DNA of 38,491 nt from Verrucomicrobiaceae bacterium (GTDB lineage: Bacteria; Verrucomicrobiota; Verrucomicrobiia; Verrucomicrobiales; Verrucomicrobiaceae), in the NCBI GenBank assembly GCA_028293175.1, contig JAQGPI010000058.1, positions 1-38,491 on the forward strand. The letters are read 5' to 3'. The notes under the pieces were generated by a model, which saw nothing but the letters and a program-made list of their open reading frames with translations, ran no database searches and was not told the origin of the DNA. Position numbers and translations under genes: made by a program. Below are positions 1 through 9,280 of this stretch, piece by piece. Each line of letters opens with the position of its first letter. The stretch's first letter is position 1.

Positions 1-16
1 GCGTTGGACCCTTCCG

Positions 17-139
17 CCCCTCACCCCAACCCTCTCCCGCCGGGAGAGGGAGTTTGCACTGGAGATATCAAAGCATCTCGTTTTGACGAGACGAGAAACA
101 GTCTCCCTCTCCCGGGGGGAGAGGGCAGGGGTGAGGGGC
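17..139. repeat. Long inverted repeat, each arm containing its own short palindrome (CCCCTCACCCCAACCCTCTCCCGCCGGGAGAGGGAG ... CTCCCTCTCCCGGGGGGAGAGGGCAGGGGTGAGGGG)
   Basis: Arms at about 17-52 and 103-139 are near reverse complements and each has an internal CTCTCCC/GGGAGAG dyad. Resembles interspersed REP-like intergenic elements. Confidence 0.7.
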
Positions 140-173
140 CTGAACGTCCCATGACGATTAGAAGCTCCTAGCC

Positions 174-1337
174 TCATGCTGCCAATCGTTCTGCTTCCTC
201 TTCCACCACCGCCTCCGGCAGCTGCACAACAGCGCAGCCGATGCGCTCAAATACCGCCGTCTCCACCGTCAGCCCCGGACCGAAGGCCATGGCACCGGTC
301 AGGGCGCGTTCGGTATCAGCGGATTCGAGCAGTTCCTTCAGCACAAACAGCACCGTGGCGCTGCTCATGTTGCCGTAGCCGCGCAGGATTTCGCGCGAGG
401 CATTCAGCGCATCGGGTGCAAGCCCCAGGCTCTCCTCCACACGATCCAGGATGGCGCGGCCACCGGGATGCACCGCCCATTCCTGAATGTCCTCCAAGCT
501 CATGCCCTTGGCCCGCAGCGAGTCGCTGAGCATCTGCTTGATGTTGCTGCCGATAATGTCCGGACTGTAGGAGGAAAGCACCATGTTGAAGCCCTCGTTG
601 CCAATGGTCCAGGCCATGTCCTGTTCGCCGGAAGTGACCAGCGAGGTGTTGAAATCGCGCACCACAAAAGCCGGGCGACCAGGGACGGGTTTGCGTGCGC
701 TGACGATGGCAGCCGCGGCACCATCAGCGAACAACGAATTCGCCAGCAGGCTGTCCGCCCGCTCATCGATTTGCAGGTGCAGCGTGCACAGCTCCAAGCA
801 CATCACCAGCACCACGGCCTTCGGGTCGGCTTCGCAAAACTGAGCCGCCATGCGCAGGCCGGGAAAGGCGGCGTAGCAGCCCATGAAACCGAGCGTGTAA
901 CGCTGGACATGGTTAGACAAACCCAGCTCGCGGATGATGTGATAATCCGGCCCGGGATTGACGAAACCGGTGCAGGAAACGAAGACGATATGGGTGATAT
1001 CCTGTGCGGTGAATCCTTCCGCATGGTCGAGCGTCTTGCGCGCTAGCTTCACCGCCAGCTCGCGCGCCGCTTTGGCGTAGAGCGCATTGCGATCACCCGT
1101 GGCGGGCGAGATGGGAATGCCATCCGGCCCGGGCTTGTAAAGCTCCGGCTCGCGGCCCGGCAGGAAGTCGCCGCAGGCGCTATGGCGTGTCTCGATCCCC
1201 GAGCGATCGTGGATGGCGCTAATCATGCGCTTGGTTCGTGGCACCCGGCTCCAGCCCATCATGCAATCGCGTGCAAAGGCCTGACTGTAGATAAACTCGG
1301 GCACCTCAGTGCTGATGTGGTGGATGCAGACAGGCAT
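174..1337 (-). CDS. Type III polyketide synthase (chalcone/stilbene synthase-like)
   Basis: 387 aa thiolase-fold protein with GFMGCYAAFPGLR around the likely catalytic Cys, LFADGAAAAIV, WAVHPGGRAILD and GNMSSATVLFVL motifs. Confidence 0.92.
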   Translation of the reverse strand: MPVCIHHISTEVPEFIYSQAFARDCMMGWSRVPRTKRMISAIHDRSGIETRHSACGDFLPGREPELYKPGPDGIPISPATGDRNALYAKAARELAVKLARKTLDHAEGFTAQDITHIVFVSCTGFVNPGPDYHIIRELGLSNHVQRYTLGFMGCYAAFPGLRMAAQFCEADPKAVVLVMCLELCTLHLQIDERADSLLANSLFADGAAAAIVSARKPVPGRPAFVVRDFNTSLVTSGEQDMAWTIGNEGFNMVLSSYSPDIIGSNIKQMLSDSLRAKGMSLEDIQEWAVHPGGRAILDRVEESLGLAPDALNASREILRGYGNMSSATVLFVLKELLESADTERALTGAMAFGPGLTVETAVFERIGCAVVQLPEAVVEEEAERLAA

Positions 1338-1352
1338 GGGATCAGTCGGCGC

Positions 1353-1454
1353 GTTTAAGCTTCACACTGGCGTGTAGTTTGATGGTGTCACCATCCGGAT
1401 GTCAGCATCTTCGACCACACGATAATGCCGCTGTCCCTGAGTGAAAGCTTAAAC
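1353..1454. repeat. Short inverted repeat pair GTTTAAGCTTCAC / GTGAAAGCTTAAAC bounding about 100 bp
   Basis: 1353-1365 and 1441-1454 are reverse complements apart from one extra A. Confidence 0.5.
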
Positions 1455-1585
1455 TCCAGCCATCGGACGATAACACTTCGTTCACAGGGCTGCTTTAGCC
1501 GGGTCAGAAGCACCAAAGGCTTCAACGAGCTTTCATCAGAGCTCCGACACGCATCCACTCCAAAGTGCGCATGCGAACTGCTGGC

Positions 1586-1780
1586 ATGAGCACGAATCAT
1601 TCCGCAGCGAAGAGAGAACTTATCGAACCCCATCCTGGCGATAAACGGTATGTCCGCCGTGATGAACAAGGCCAGTTCAAAGAGAGCGATGACGTGGGCA
1701 AGTCCCTCGCGGCGGATCGCCGTCAACACGCCAAAACCGTCGCGGCCAAAGGCCAGGGCGACAAGGGGGACAAAAAGTGA
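1586..1780 (+). CDS. Small conserved hydrophilic protein (KRYVRRDEQGQFKESDDVGKSLAADRRQ type)
   Basis: ATG at 1586 gives MSTNHSAAKRELIEPHPGDKRYVRRDEQGQFKESDDVGKSLAADRRQHAKTVAAKGQGDKGDKK; resembles a widespread family of small charged bacterial proteins. Confidence 0.65.
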   Translation: MSTNHSAAKRELIEPHPGDKRYVRRDEQGQFKESDDVGKSLAADRRQHAKTVAAKGQGDKGDKK

Positions 1781-1827
1781 CTCTTCCCCCTCCGAAGCTT
1801 AAGCTCCACAACCTTCACTTATCACCC

Positions 1828-2550
1828 ATGAAACGAACCAAAGCGGCCCGGTACCTTCTTGCAGGTTTCTCGGCCATCCAAATGACGTTGGTCGCCGAAG
1901 ACAACAAGGCCAGCCCTGGAACCTCCAGTCAGCTCCAGTTAATGAAGCCCATCGACGCCGCTTCCTTGAGTGATCCAAGGATTATCGCAGAGGAGCGGAA
2001 GGCTCAGTTTCAGCGTCTGGATGCCGACGCCGATGGGCGGCTTACCGATCTGGAGTTTTCGCGTATCACTGGACTGGCGCGGCGTATCGGAAGCGGAATT
2101 GGCACCGCTGGAGCTAATACTCCCGAGCCCGAAGGAAATGCCCTGATACCCACCGGCGACATCCCACAACTGTTCAAGCAACTGGAAGCAAACAAGGACG
2201 GCGTACTGACCCTTGACGAATTTCAGCGGATACCGCTGTCGAAGCCCAGCGAAGTGCTGGAGGCGGTGAATACTGACAATGCGAATATCACCCGCAGCAC
2301 GGGTGCAAATGTAGGCAGGCCCTCGCTCTCGCATTTGGATCGATCCGCTCTCTTTCATCGCCTGGACAAAAACGAGGATGGCAGCCTGGATATGACTGAA
2401 TTCGGCAAAATGACCGGAACCGAACTGCCTTCCCAGGATCATGGGACCGTTTTTCACCGCCTGGATTTGGACAATAACAGCAAGATCAGCAAAGAAGAAT
2501 TCCGCAAGCTCCCCGAGGGTCCTGCGACGCCGCCTAATGCCAACCGGTAG
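1828..2550 (+). CDS. Secreted EF-hand calcium-binding protein
   Basis: ATG at 1828 followed by a signal-like N-terminus; four EF-hand-like units: RLDADADGRLTDLEF, QLEANKDGVLTLDEF, RLDKNEDGSLDMTEF, RLDLDNNSKISKEEF. Confidence 0.8.
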   Translation: MKRTKAARYLLAGFSAIQMTLVAEDNKASPGTSSQLQLMKPIDAASLSDPRIIAEERKAQFQRLDADADGRLTDLEFSRITGLARRIGSGIGTAGANTPEPEGNALIPTGDIPQLFKQLEANKDGVLTLDEFQRIPLSKPSEVLEAVNTDNANITRSTGANVGRPSLSHLDRSALFHRLDKNEDGSLDMTEFGKMTGTELPSQDHGTVFHRLDLDNNSKISKEEFRKLPEGPATPPNANR

Positions 2551-2598
2551 TGACTGAGCCTGCCTGACCAAGGCGGCGCTACTTCCTACCGGTTTCCA

Positions 2599-2628
2599 GC
2601 GAGCGAGGGCACCTTGACCCTCGCTCGC
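2599..2628. terminator. Hairpin between convergent genes
   Basis: Perfect 11-bp stem GCGAGCGAGGG-caccttga-CCCTCGCTCGC between the EF-hand and catalase stop codons; no strong T tract. Confidence 0.6.
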
Positions 2629-2644
2629 GTGAGAAGCCAAGACC

Positions 2645-3463
2645 TTAGCGGCGACTGCGCTGTTTTACTGCTGGTTCCGCTTCTTGTGCGCGGCTTTTCT
2701 TTGCCGGTCCATCTAGCGTGGTGCGGCCGGATGTGGGAGTGGCTTTAAGCACTTGGAATTCCTGGAGTGCGGGAGATTCCACGATGGTGATGCCGTCGGA
2801 TGTGTTCCAGGGTGCGGTCACATCCATTTCACCGTCGTCGCCGGTGCCGGTGGAGTCGTTGTACCACTGATCCACAATGCCAGGGGTAGGGGGGATAAGG
2901 CCGACAGAAAGGGCACCTTTGCCGAGGCTATCGAGGGCCTGCATGAATGCGCGCATGTGCGTGATTTCACGAGTCATGAGGAACTGCAGGGCGTCGATGG
3001 TTCCGCGGTCGTCGCAGAAATTGATCAGCCGTTCATAGACGATTTTAGCTCTCGCTTCCGCAGCAATGTTGCTCCGGAGGTCAACGTCGAGCTCGCCGGT
3101 GATCTTCAGGTAGTCTGAGGTCCATGGATTGCCCATGGAGTTGCACAGGGCCACGCCGCCACCGCCAGCAATAGCGATGAGGGGATCGGCCTCGGCTGCC
3201 TCCCCATTGAGCTTCATCGGCTTCAGATGCATGCGGGCAAGCGTGCCGATGACTTCCAGGTGGCTGAGCTCCTCGGTTCCGATGTCCATCAGGAGGTCCT
3301 TGCAGGCCACGTCCTCACAATTGATTCCTTGGATGGAGTATTGCATCGCTGCAGCTAGTTCTCCGTTTGCGCCTCCGAACTGCTCGAGCAACATGTTGCC
3401 AAAGCGAGGGTCCGGCTGGCCAATGCGGACTGTGTACATGAGTTTTTTTATGTGGTGATACAT
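2645..3463 (-). CDS. Manganese catalase (non-haem)
   Basis: Starts MYHHIKKLMYTVRIGQPDPRFGNMLLEQFGGANGELAAAMQYSIQGINC; contains DIGTEELSHLEVIGTLARMH and MTREITHMRAFMQAL metal-ligand regions. Confidence 0.93.
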   Translation of the reverse strand: MYHHIKKLMYTVRIGQPDPRFGNMLLEQFGGANGELAAAMQYSIQGINCEDVACKDLLMDIGTEELSHLEVIGTLARMHLKPMKLNGEAAEADPLIAIAGGGGVALCNSMGNPWTSDYLKITGELDVDLRSNIAAEARAKIVYERLINFCDDRGTIDALQFLMTREITHMRAFMQALDSLGKGALSVGLIPPTPGIVDQWYNDSTGTGDDGEMDVTAPWNTSDGITIVESPALQEFQVLKATPTSGRTTLDGPAKKSRAQEAEPAVKQRSRR

Positions 3464-3902
3464 GGCGTATTTGGGTTAGGATGATGAATGACATTAACGT
3501 CATCTCTCATCGGCAGCCCGCTCGCTCCTGGCTGGGTATCAGCGAGAATTAAATAGCGAAGGCCTGAGCAACAATTGTCCTGAGTTGCGGCTATCATTCT
3601 CAGAGCGCGGTCTTGGGCCACGAGAACGGGTGTTATGATGGCTCTGAAATATCCCTGAGATTTGCTCAGAAACGCACCCGCTGATGCACTGGAAGCGTAC
3701 TGAATGCCTGATTTGCGCTGCCTGAACGGTTGATGTTGACGGAAACAACCGAACTTGTTAGTGACAAGGAGGTTCGCACTGTTAATCTCAAGGGCGATTT
3801 TCGCCCATTAATGTTTCCCCGTATCCGTATTCTGGCATGCTTTATATTGTCGCCGACCGCACGATTTGACTGGTTCCTGGCGGCAAAATTTTCCATTTTG
3901 GT

Positions 3903-6884
3903 ATGATGACAAAGTTAATCTGCGCGTCCCTACTGCTCATCCTGGGCGGCATTGGCCGTGCCCAAGCTCCTAAACCTCCTGTCGCACCTGCACCAGCCCC
4001 TAAGGCTCCGGCAGCACCTGCGGCCCCCGCCGCTCCAGCAGCCCCGGCCATTGATGCCGCGTCGCCCGATTTGCAGACGGCAGTCACGAAGGCCTATGAA
4101 GAAGGCTTTGCGCTCATGCAGGAGGGCAAGTTCAAGGAGGCGCTCGACAAGGTGAATTTCATCACCTCCAAGATGGCGAAGCCTTTTGCGCCCGTGCGCT
4201 TCATGGAAGGCGCCTGCTGGTTCAATCTCGGCGACTTCGCCAAGGCATCGACGGCTTTCGAGACCTACCTGAAGGAATACCCCACCGAGACGGATGTGAA
4301 TGGCGTGAAGATGGGCCTGGCGCGCTGCTACCTCAAGACCGGCAAGGATGAAGATGGTGTGAAGCTGCTGCTGGAAGTGGCCGGCGTGCCGGAGCTGAAA
4401 GGCGAAGCAGGCCTCTTGCTGGCGGATCATTACAAGAAGGCGAACAACAACGAGGAAGCCCTCAAAATTCTGACCAGCATCGTCGCCGATGGCGTGCGCT
4501 CGCCGGAGCAAATCCAGGCGGCGCTGATGGCGGCGGACATGTATGTGGCGGCTGGCGAGACCGACAAGGCCGGCCAAATGCTGGAAAGCGTCAAGGGCGG
4601 CGGCGGCACCTCCGGCGAAAACGTCATCCAGCTCAACAACCTCGGCCTCAAGCTGGGCGATAAGATGCTGGAAGAGAAGGCCTTCCGTCAGGCCCTCACT
4701 GCTTATCAGTCGGTGCGCCGCAAGAGCGAAGTGGTGCGCCTGCAGAAGGAGCGCATTGCCAAATTCCAACTGGCGATCAGCAAGGCCAAGAGCGGCAAGG
4801 AAGATCTGGAAGCCAAGATGGCGGCGGACAAGGGCATGCTCGATGAGCTAGAAAAGCGCACGGATTACGATGCCTCATTGTTCTACCGCCTGGGCCGCTG
4901 TTATTTTGAAATGCAGCGCCCCTGGGAAGCGATCCTGGCCTTCGATGCCATCGTCACCGAGTTCAAGGATTTCCCGCAGCGCGACAAGGCGATGTACGGC
5001 CTTATCATGGCCAATGCCTCGCTGAAGCGCATCAAGGTGGCGCAAGAGCAGTGCGAGCGCTTCATTCGCGATTTCCCCGACAGCTCGGAAGTAGGCACCA
5101 TTTCGGAGCTGTTCGGCATGCTCTCCTATCAGGTCGGCGATCTGGAAGGCGCTGAAAAGAACTTCAACAAGGCCAAGAACTTCCCGAAGGCGGACAAGGA
5201 AAAGATGCTCTACTTGCGCGGCAACGTGCTGTTTGAAATGCAGCGCTTCCAGGATGCCATCACCGAGTTCGAGATCCTCAAGAAGGACTTCCCCACCTCC
5301 GCCTATATGGATGATGCGGAGTACCGCATCGCGCTGGCTTACTTCTACCAGAACGATTTCCCCAACACGTTGAAGGCCCTCCAGGCCTATATCAAGGGCC
5401 ATGCCAAGGGCCAGTACGTGATCGATGCCAAGTACCGCCTCGCCTTCATCAAGTTCCAGGGCGGCAAGGTGGATGAAGCCATGAAGGAACTCATCAGCCT
5501 CGTCGAAGAGTCCCCCAATGATCCCAATATCGCCCAGGTTTACATCCTGCTGGCGGATGGTTTCAGCCGTAAGGCGACCTCTTCGCAGAACCCCGAAGCG
5601 GACTACGAAAAGGCGCTGGAAGGCTACATGAACGGCGTTAAAAAGGCGAAGACCGAAGACGTGCTAAAGTACGCCATGGAGCAGGCCACCGAGCTGTTGC
5701 AGTCCTCCAACAAGTGGACCGAGCTCGCGGACATGTGGAACACTTACCTGAAGACGCATGACAAGGACCCGAACGTGCGGCTGAAGGCCATCTACTGGGT
5801 CACGCGCGCCCTGATTCACGATCAGAAGGTCGAAGAAGCCAAGAAGCTGCTGGCCGACAACATCCGCCCCTATATCAGCAATCCAGGCAATGATCAGGTC
5901 GAAGGCCTGATACAGCAGCTCTGCACGCTGATGGTGCCCAAGAAGCGCCGCCCTGCTCCCGTGGCGGCGGTTACTGAAGTTAGCACCACTCCCGCCGCCC
6001 GAGCAGGAGGCGAGGCACCCGCACCGGCCGCCGCGCCGGAACCGCCGGCTCTTTCACCAGCCGATGCCAAGGCTGCCGCCGCCGCCGCGAATGCCGCCGC
6101 CTTCGAGGATTTGCAAAAGCAGCTCGAAGAGATGCTCAAGCCTGACCCAATGACGCCTGTGGCAAACATTCGCATCATGTTTGCCCGCGCCTTCCTGGCG
6201 CAAAAGATGCGCCTGATCGAGCAGGCCGAAAAGATCTACAACATCATCATTGAAGTCTCGAAGCCTGAAGACTTGAGCCCCCTGCTGCTTTCCGTGGTGG
6301 GTGACAATGCCCGCAAGAAGGGCATTTTCGAAAAGGCGCAGGGCTGCTATGAGCGCCTTCAGGCGATCTTCCCGGACAGCGAATACGCCGATGGCGCGCC
6401 TGTGGGTCTGGGTGAAATCCACTTCAGCAAGGGCGAGTTCGATGCCGCTTTGAAGGCCTTTGATGAAGCTACCAGCGAGAAGTATCAAGGCAGTGGCCGT
6501 CTCCTCGATGCCACGCTGGGCAAGGCGAAGACGCTCTTGAAGCTGAACAAGCTGGACTTGGCCGAAAAGGAATATGACCGCATCGCCCGCCTGAAAGAGT
6601 GGCGCATGTCATGGGCGGAGGCGCTCTATGGCCTGGGTCAGGTGAAGGAAGCGCGCAAGGATTACGCCGGTGCCATCGCGTTCTACCAGCGTGTGTTCAT
6701 CGCCCATCAGAAGTACAAGGACTGGATGGCCCGCGCCTACCTGCAATCCGCCCGCTGTTTCCTTCTCTTGAACAAGAAGGACGAAGCCAAGAAGACGCTG
6801 CAGGAGATGATTAAGCGCAACGACATCAAGGAGCAGCCCGAATTCAAGGACGCGCAAAAGGAACTGAACAAGCTGGGGAATTAG
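3903..6884 (+). CDS. Large secreted TPR-repeat protein
   Basis: Signal-like start MTKLICASLLLILGGIGRAQA, Pro/Ala linker, then many TPR-like units (e.g. SLFYRLGRCYFEMQRPWEAILAFDAIVTEF). Confidence 0.85.
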   Translation: MMTKLICASLLLILGGIGRAQAPKPPVAPAPAPKAPAAPAAPAAPAAPAIDAASPDLQTAVTKAYEEGFALMQEGKFKEALDKVNFITSKMAKPFAPVRFMEGACWFNLGDFAKASTAFETYLKEYPTETDVNGVKMGLARCYLKTGKDEDGVKLLLEVAGVPELKGEAGLLLADHYKKANNNEEALKILTSIVADGVRSPEQIQAALMAADMYVAAGETDKAGQMLESVKGGGGTSGENVIQLNNLGLKLGDKMLEEKAFRQALTAYQSVRRKSEVVRLQKERIAKFQLAISKAKSGKEDLEAKMAADKGMLDELEKRTDYDASLFYRLGRCYFEMQRPWEAILAFDAIVTEFKDFPQRDKAMYGLIMANASLKRIKVAQEQCERFIRDFPDSSEVGTISELFGMLSYQVGDLEGAEKNFNKAKNFPKADKEKMLYLRGNVLFEMQRFQDAITEFEILKKDFPTSAYMDDAEYRIALAYFYQNDFPNTLKALQAYIKGHAKGQYVIDAKYRLAFIKFQGGKVDEAMKELISLVEESPNDPNIAQVYILLADGFSRKATSSQNPEADYEKALEGYMNGVKKAKTEDVLKYAMEQATELLQSSNKWTELADMWNTYLKTHDKDPNVRLKAIYWVTRALIHDQKVEEAKKLLADNIRPYISNPGNDQVEGLIQQLCTLMVPKKRRPAPVAAVTEVSTTPAARAGGEAPAPAAAPEPPALSPADAKAAAAAANAAAFEDLQKQLEEMLKPDPMTPVANIRIMFARAFLAQKMRLIEQAEKIYNIIIEVSKPEDLSPLLLSVVGDNARKKGIFEKAQGCYERLQAIFPDSEYADGAPVGLGEIHFSKGEFDAALKAFDEATSEKYQGSGRLLDATLGKAKTLLKLNKLDLAEKEYDRIARLKEWRMSWAEALYGLGQVKEARKDYAGAIAFYQRVFIAHQKYKDWMARAYLQSARCFLLLNKKDEAKKTLQEMIKRNDIKEQPEFKDAQKELNKLGN

Positions 6885-6887
6885 CAT

Positions 6888-7862
6888 TTGAAAGCGATGA
6901 GGTATTTTGTTTCAGCAGTGGTAATGGCGGGTTATCTCGTCCTCGCGGGCTTGGCCCAGGGGCAGACCATCATTTTGAAGGACGGCAGCAAGCTCGGCCC
7001 CGAGCAGTTCAGGATTGAGGGTGGCAAGGTGGTGAAGCTGGTGAAAATCGGCGAGCAGACCTCCAAGGCAGCCTTGCCCCTGAACAGCGTGGCGAAGCTC
7101 GAGTGGCCCGTCTCCGAAGAACTGGTCACCGGCTCCAAGCTAATGGCCGAAGGCAAGACCGCCGAAGCCATGGCCATGCTCAAGAAGGGCATGGAAATGT
7201 TTGAGCCGCTCAAGGATGTGGAAGGCAACTGGTTTGCCGATCTCTCCTTCGCCTATGTGGAAGCACTGGTGCAGGCCGGTGAAGTGACGGACGTGGTGAA
7301 GACCCTGCCCAGCCTGAAATCCTTGAAGCTCTCCGATGCCCAGAAGCTCAAGCTCAAGATCATCCAGCTCAACATGGACCGCCAGACTGGTGCCAATGCC
7401 GACGCCGTCGTGGGTCAGGCGCAAAACATCCTGGGCGAGACGGATGACTCCAGCGTGGGCGCTTCCTTGTGGACCATCATCGGCGATGTGTACTTCAAGC
7501 AGAAGCAGTGGGAAAAGGCCCTCCTCGCCTATCTGCGCGTGCCCGTCTTCTACGGCACCCAGGTGCAAAAGGTGCCGGAGGCCGAATTCCTCAGTGCCCA
7601 ATGCCTGGCGAAAATGAAGCGTTTCGAAGACGCCCAGTCGTATTACAAACGATTGATCGAGACCTATCCAGGTTCCACGGTGGCGGAAAAGGCAGCCAAG
7701 GAAAGCGCCGCCATCAACGGGCTCAAGAACGAGGACGAGACCACCGCCGGCAAGCCCGCCGCCCCCAAGACTGATGACAAGAAGGACGGCACCACCGCTG
7801 CCGCCGCCGCCGAACCTGCCCCCGCAACACCGGAAGCCAAGCCGGAAGCCGCCGCCAAATAA
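6888..7862 (+). CDS. Secreted TPR-containing protein with Ala/Pro-rich C-terminus
   Basis: TTG at 6888 or ATG at 6897; signal-like N-terminus; TPR-like ASLWTIIGDVYFKQKQWEKALLAYLRV; immediately follows the large TPR gene. Confidence 0.75.
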   Translation: MKAMRYFVSAVVMAGYLVLAGLAQGQTIILKDGSKLGPEQFRIEGGKVVKLVKIGEQTSKAALPLNSVAKLEWPVSEELVTGSKLMAEGKTAEAMAMLKKGMEMFEPLKDVEGNWFADLSFAYVEALVQAGEVTDVVKTLPSLKSLKLSDAQKLKLKIIQLNMDRQTGANADAVVGQAQNILGETDDSSVGASLWTIIGDVYFKQKQWEKALLAYLRVPVFYGTQVQKVPEAEFLSAQCLAKMKRFEDAQSYYKRLIETYPGSTVAEKAAKESAAINGLKNEDETTAGKPAAPKTDDKKDGTTAAAAAEPAPATPEAKPEAAAK

Positions 7863-7886
7863 TCCCCGATTTATCTCCATCCATCC

Positions 7887-8774
7887 ATGCGCACCACCCT
7901 CTCCATGAATCCGCACTCCATGCAAACTCAACCAGCCAAAGCGTTCCTCCGGGCCGGCGTCTGCGCCGTGCTGATGATCGGCGGTTTCTCCCTCGTTTCC
8001 CCAGCCTTCGCCCAGGCCGATGCCAATGGCCTTAAGCCCGGTGAAACCAAGGTCACCGAATCGCACAAGACGATGTTGGAGATTTGGAACGAAGGCGGGC
8101 TAGTGATGTACCCCCTGGGCTTCTGCTCCATCATGCTCGTCTGGCTTTCTGTCGATGTCATGATGCGCACCTCGCCGAAGAACATGGCCCGCCCTGCATA
8201 CATGACCCAGCTTCAGGACCTCTTCCGTGCAGGTGATTACGTCGGCGCCTATCAGTTCGCCAAGAACAATCCCTCCACCGCCACTGATGTCACCCGCATC
8301 ACCCTCAGCTACATCGGCGACGGCCAGGAAGCCACCGAGTACGCCCTGGCGGACAGCCTCAGCAAAGTGAATGCCGGCATCCAGACGCGCATCAACTACC
8401 TCTCCGTTATCGGCGTTTGCACCCCGATGATCGGTCTGGTGGGTACGGTTATCGGGATGATGAAGGCCTTCGCCAACATGGGCAGCGCCGGTATCGGCGA
8501 TCCGTCCGGCCTTGCGAAGTCCATCGGGGAAGTGCTTATCGCTACCGCCTCCGGTCTGTTCATCGCCATCCCGGCTTTCATCATGTTCTACCTGCTGCGC
8601 AACCGTCTCCAGGTCTCCATGCACCTTGTGCAGGAAGAACTCACCGCCCTGTTCCGCAAGATGCCTTACAGCCACCTGAAGGATTGCCACGTGGGTGAGG
8701 AAGAATTCTTCGCCGCCACACCGAACTGGGTTGCCGGCGGTGCCGCACCGGCCGCTGAGCCTGCCCATGCGTAA
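7887..8774 (+). CDS. MotA/TolQ/ExbB proton channel family protein
   Basis: INYLSVIGVCTPMIGLVGTVIGMMKAFANM and IGEVLIATASGLFIAIPAFIMFYLLRNR match the ExbB/TolQ core; N-terminal signal-like extension. Confidence 0.92.
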   Translation: MRTTLSMNPHSMQTQPAKAFLRAGVCAVLMIGGFSLVSPAFAQADANGLKPGETKVTESHKTMLEIWNEGGLVMYPLGFCSIMLVWLSVDVMMRTSPKNMARPAYMTQLQDLFRAGDYVGAYQFAKNNPSTATDVTRITLSYIGDGQEATEYALADSLSKVNAGIQTRINYLSVIGVCTPMIGLVGTVIGMMKAFANMGSAGIGDPSGLAKSIGEVLIATASGLFIAIPAFIMFYLLRNRLQVSMHLVQEELTALFRKMPYSHLKDCHVGEEEFFAATPNWVAGGAAPAAEPAHA

Positions 8775-8830
8775 CATGGAAGACGGGACCACCCTTTTTC
8801 ACCCAATCAAACACACAGGAGGATCAAACC

Positions 8831-9271
8831 ATGGCAGGCGGCGGAGGTAATACTGAAAGCGGCGAACCGGAGTTCCAAATTGCTCCGATGATCGACGTGC
8901 TGCTCACGCTGCTCATCTTCTTTATGAGCATCACATCGGCGCAGGTGCTGAGGATCGACAAGGAGATCCAATTGCCTGTGGCATCTGATTCCAAGAAGAA
9001 GGATGAGAACCAAGCTATGAACGAGGCCGCGCTGAACATCCGCTGGCAGGCCTTGCAGCAAAAGGCCCTCATCACTTTTGAGGACAAGCCGTATCCGGAT
9101 GTTGAGCCCCTCGTGGACATCATCAAGGGCCGCAAGGACCGCAATCCCAAGTACAAGGTGGTGATCCGCGGTGACAAAAACATGCCCGCCATCGAGATTC
9201 AAAAGGTCATGACGCTCGTCGGTCAGGCAGGCATTGATGAAATCTCGTTCTCAGCCCTGAACAAAGAGTAA
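8831..9271 (+). CDS. ExbD/TolR biopolymer transport protein
   Basis: FQIAPMIDVLLTLLIFFMSITSAQ TM helix with conserved Asp, plus a periplasmic domain. Confidence 0.9.
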   Translation: MAGGGGNTESGEPEFQIAPMIDVLLTLLIFFMSITSAQVLRIDKEIQLPVASDSKKKDENQAMNEAALNIRWQALQQKALITFEDKPYPDVEPLVDIIKGRKDRNPKYKVVIRGDKNMPAIEIQKVMTLVGQAGIDEISFSALNKE

Positions 9272-9280
9272 CAACCGACT

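Noticed and set aside
468-1046. 192-aa + strand ORF opposite the type III PKS
   Set aside because: Antisense shadow ORF in a high-GC gene; composition lacks recognisable domains while the opposite strand is a clear enzyme.
1388-1729. 113-aa minus ORF
   Set aside because: Overlaps the conserved small + strand protein and the inverted-repeat region; no recognisable motifs.
1939-2640. 233-aa minus ORF opposite the EF-hand gene
   Set aside because: Shadow ORF; the + strand carries four EF-hand loops and a signal-like start.
3539-3896. Overlapping short minus ORFs in the gap between the Mn catalase and TPR genes
   Set aside because: No family resemblance; probably non-coding intergenic DNA. No confident promoter or RNA could be assigned.
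7140-8066. 308-aa Gly/His-rich minus ORF
   Set aside because: Antisense to TPR and exbB genes; biased composition typical of GC-rich shadow frames.
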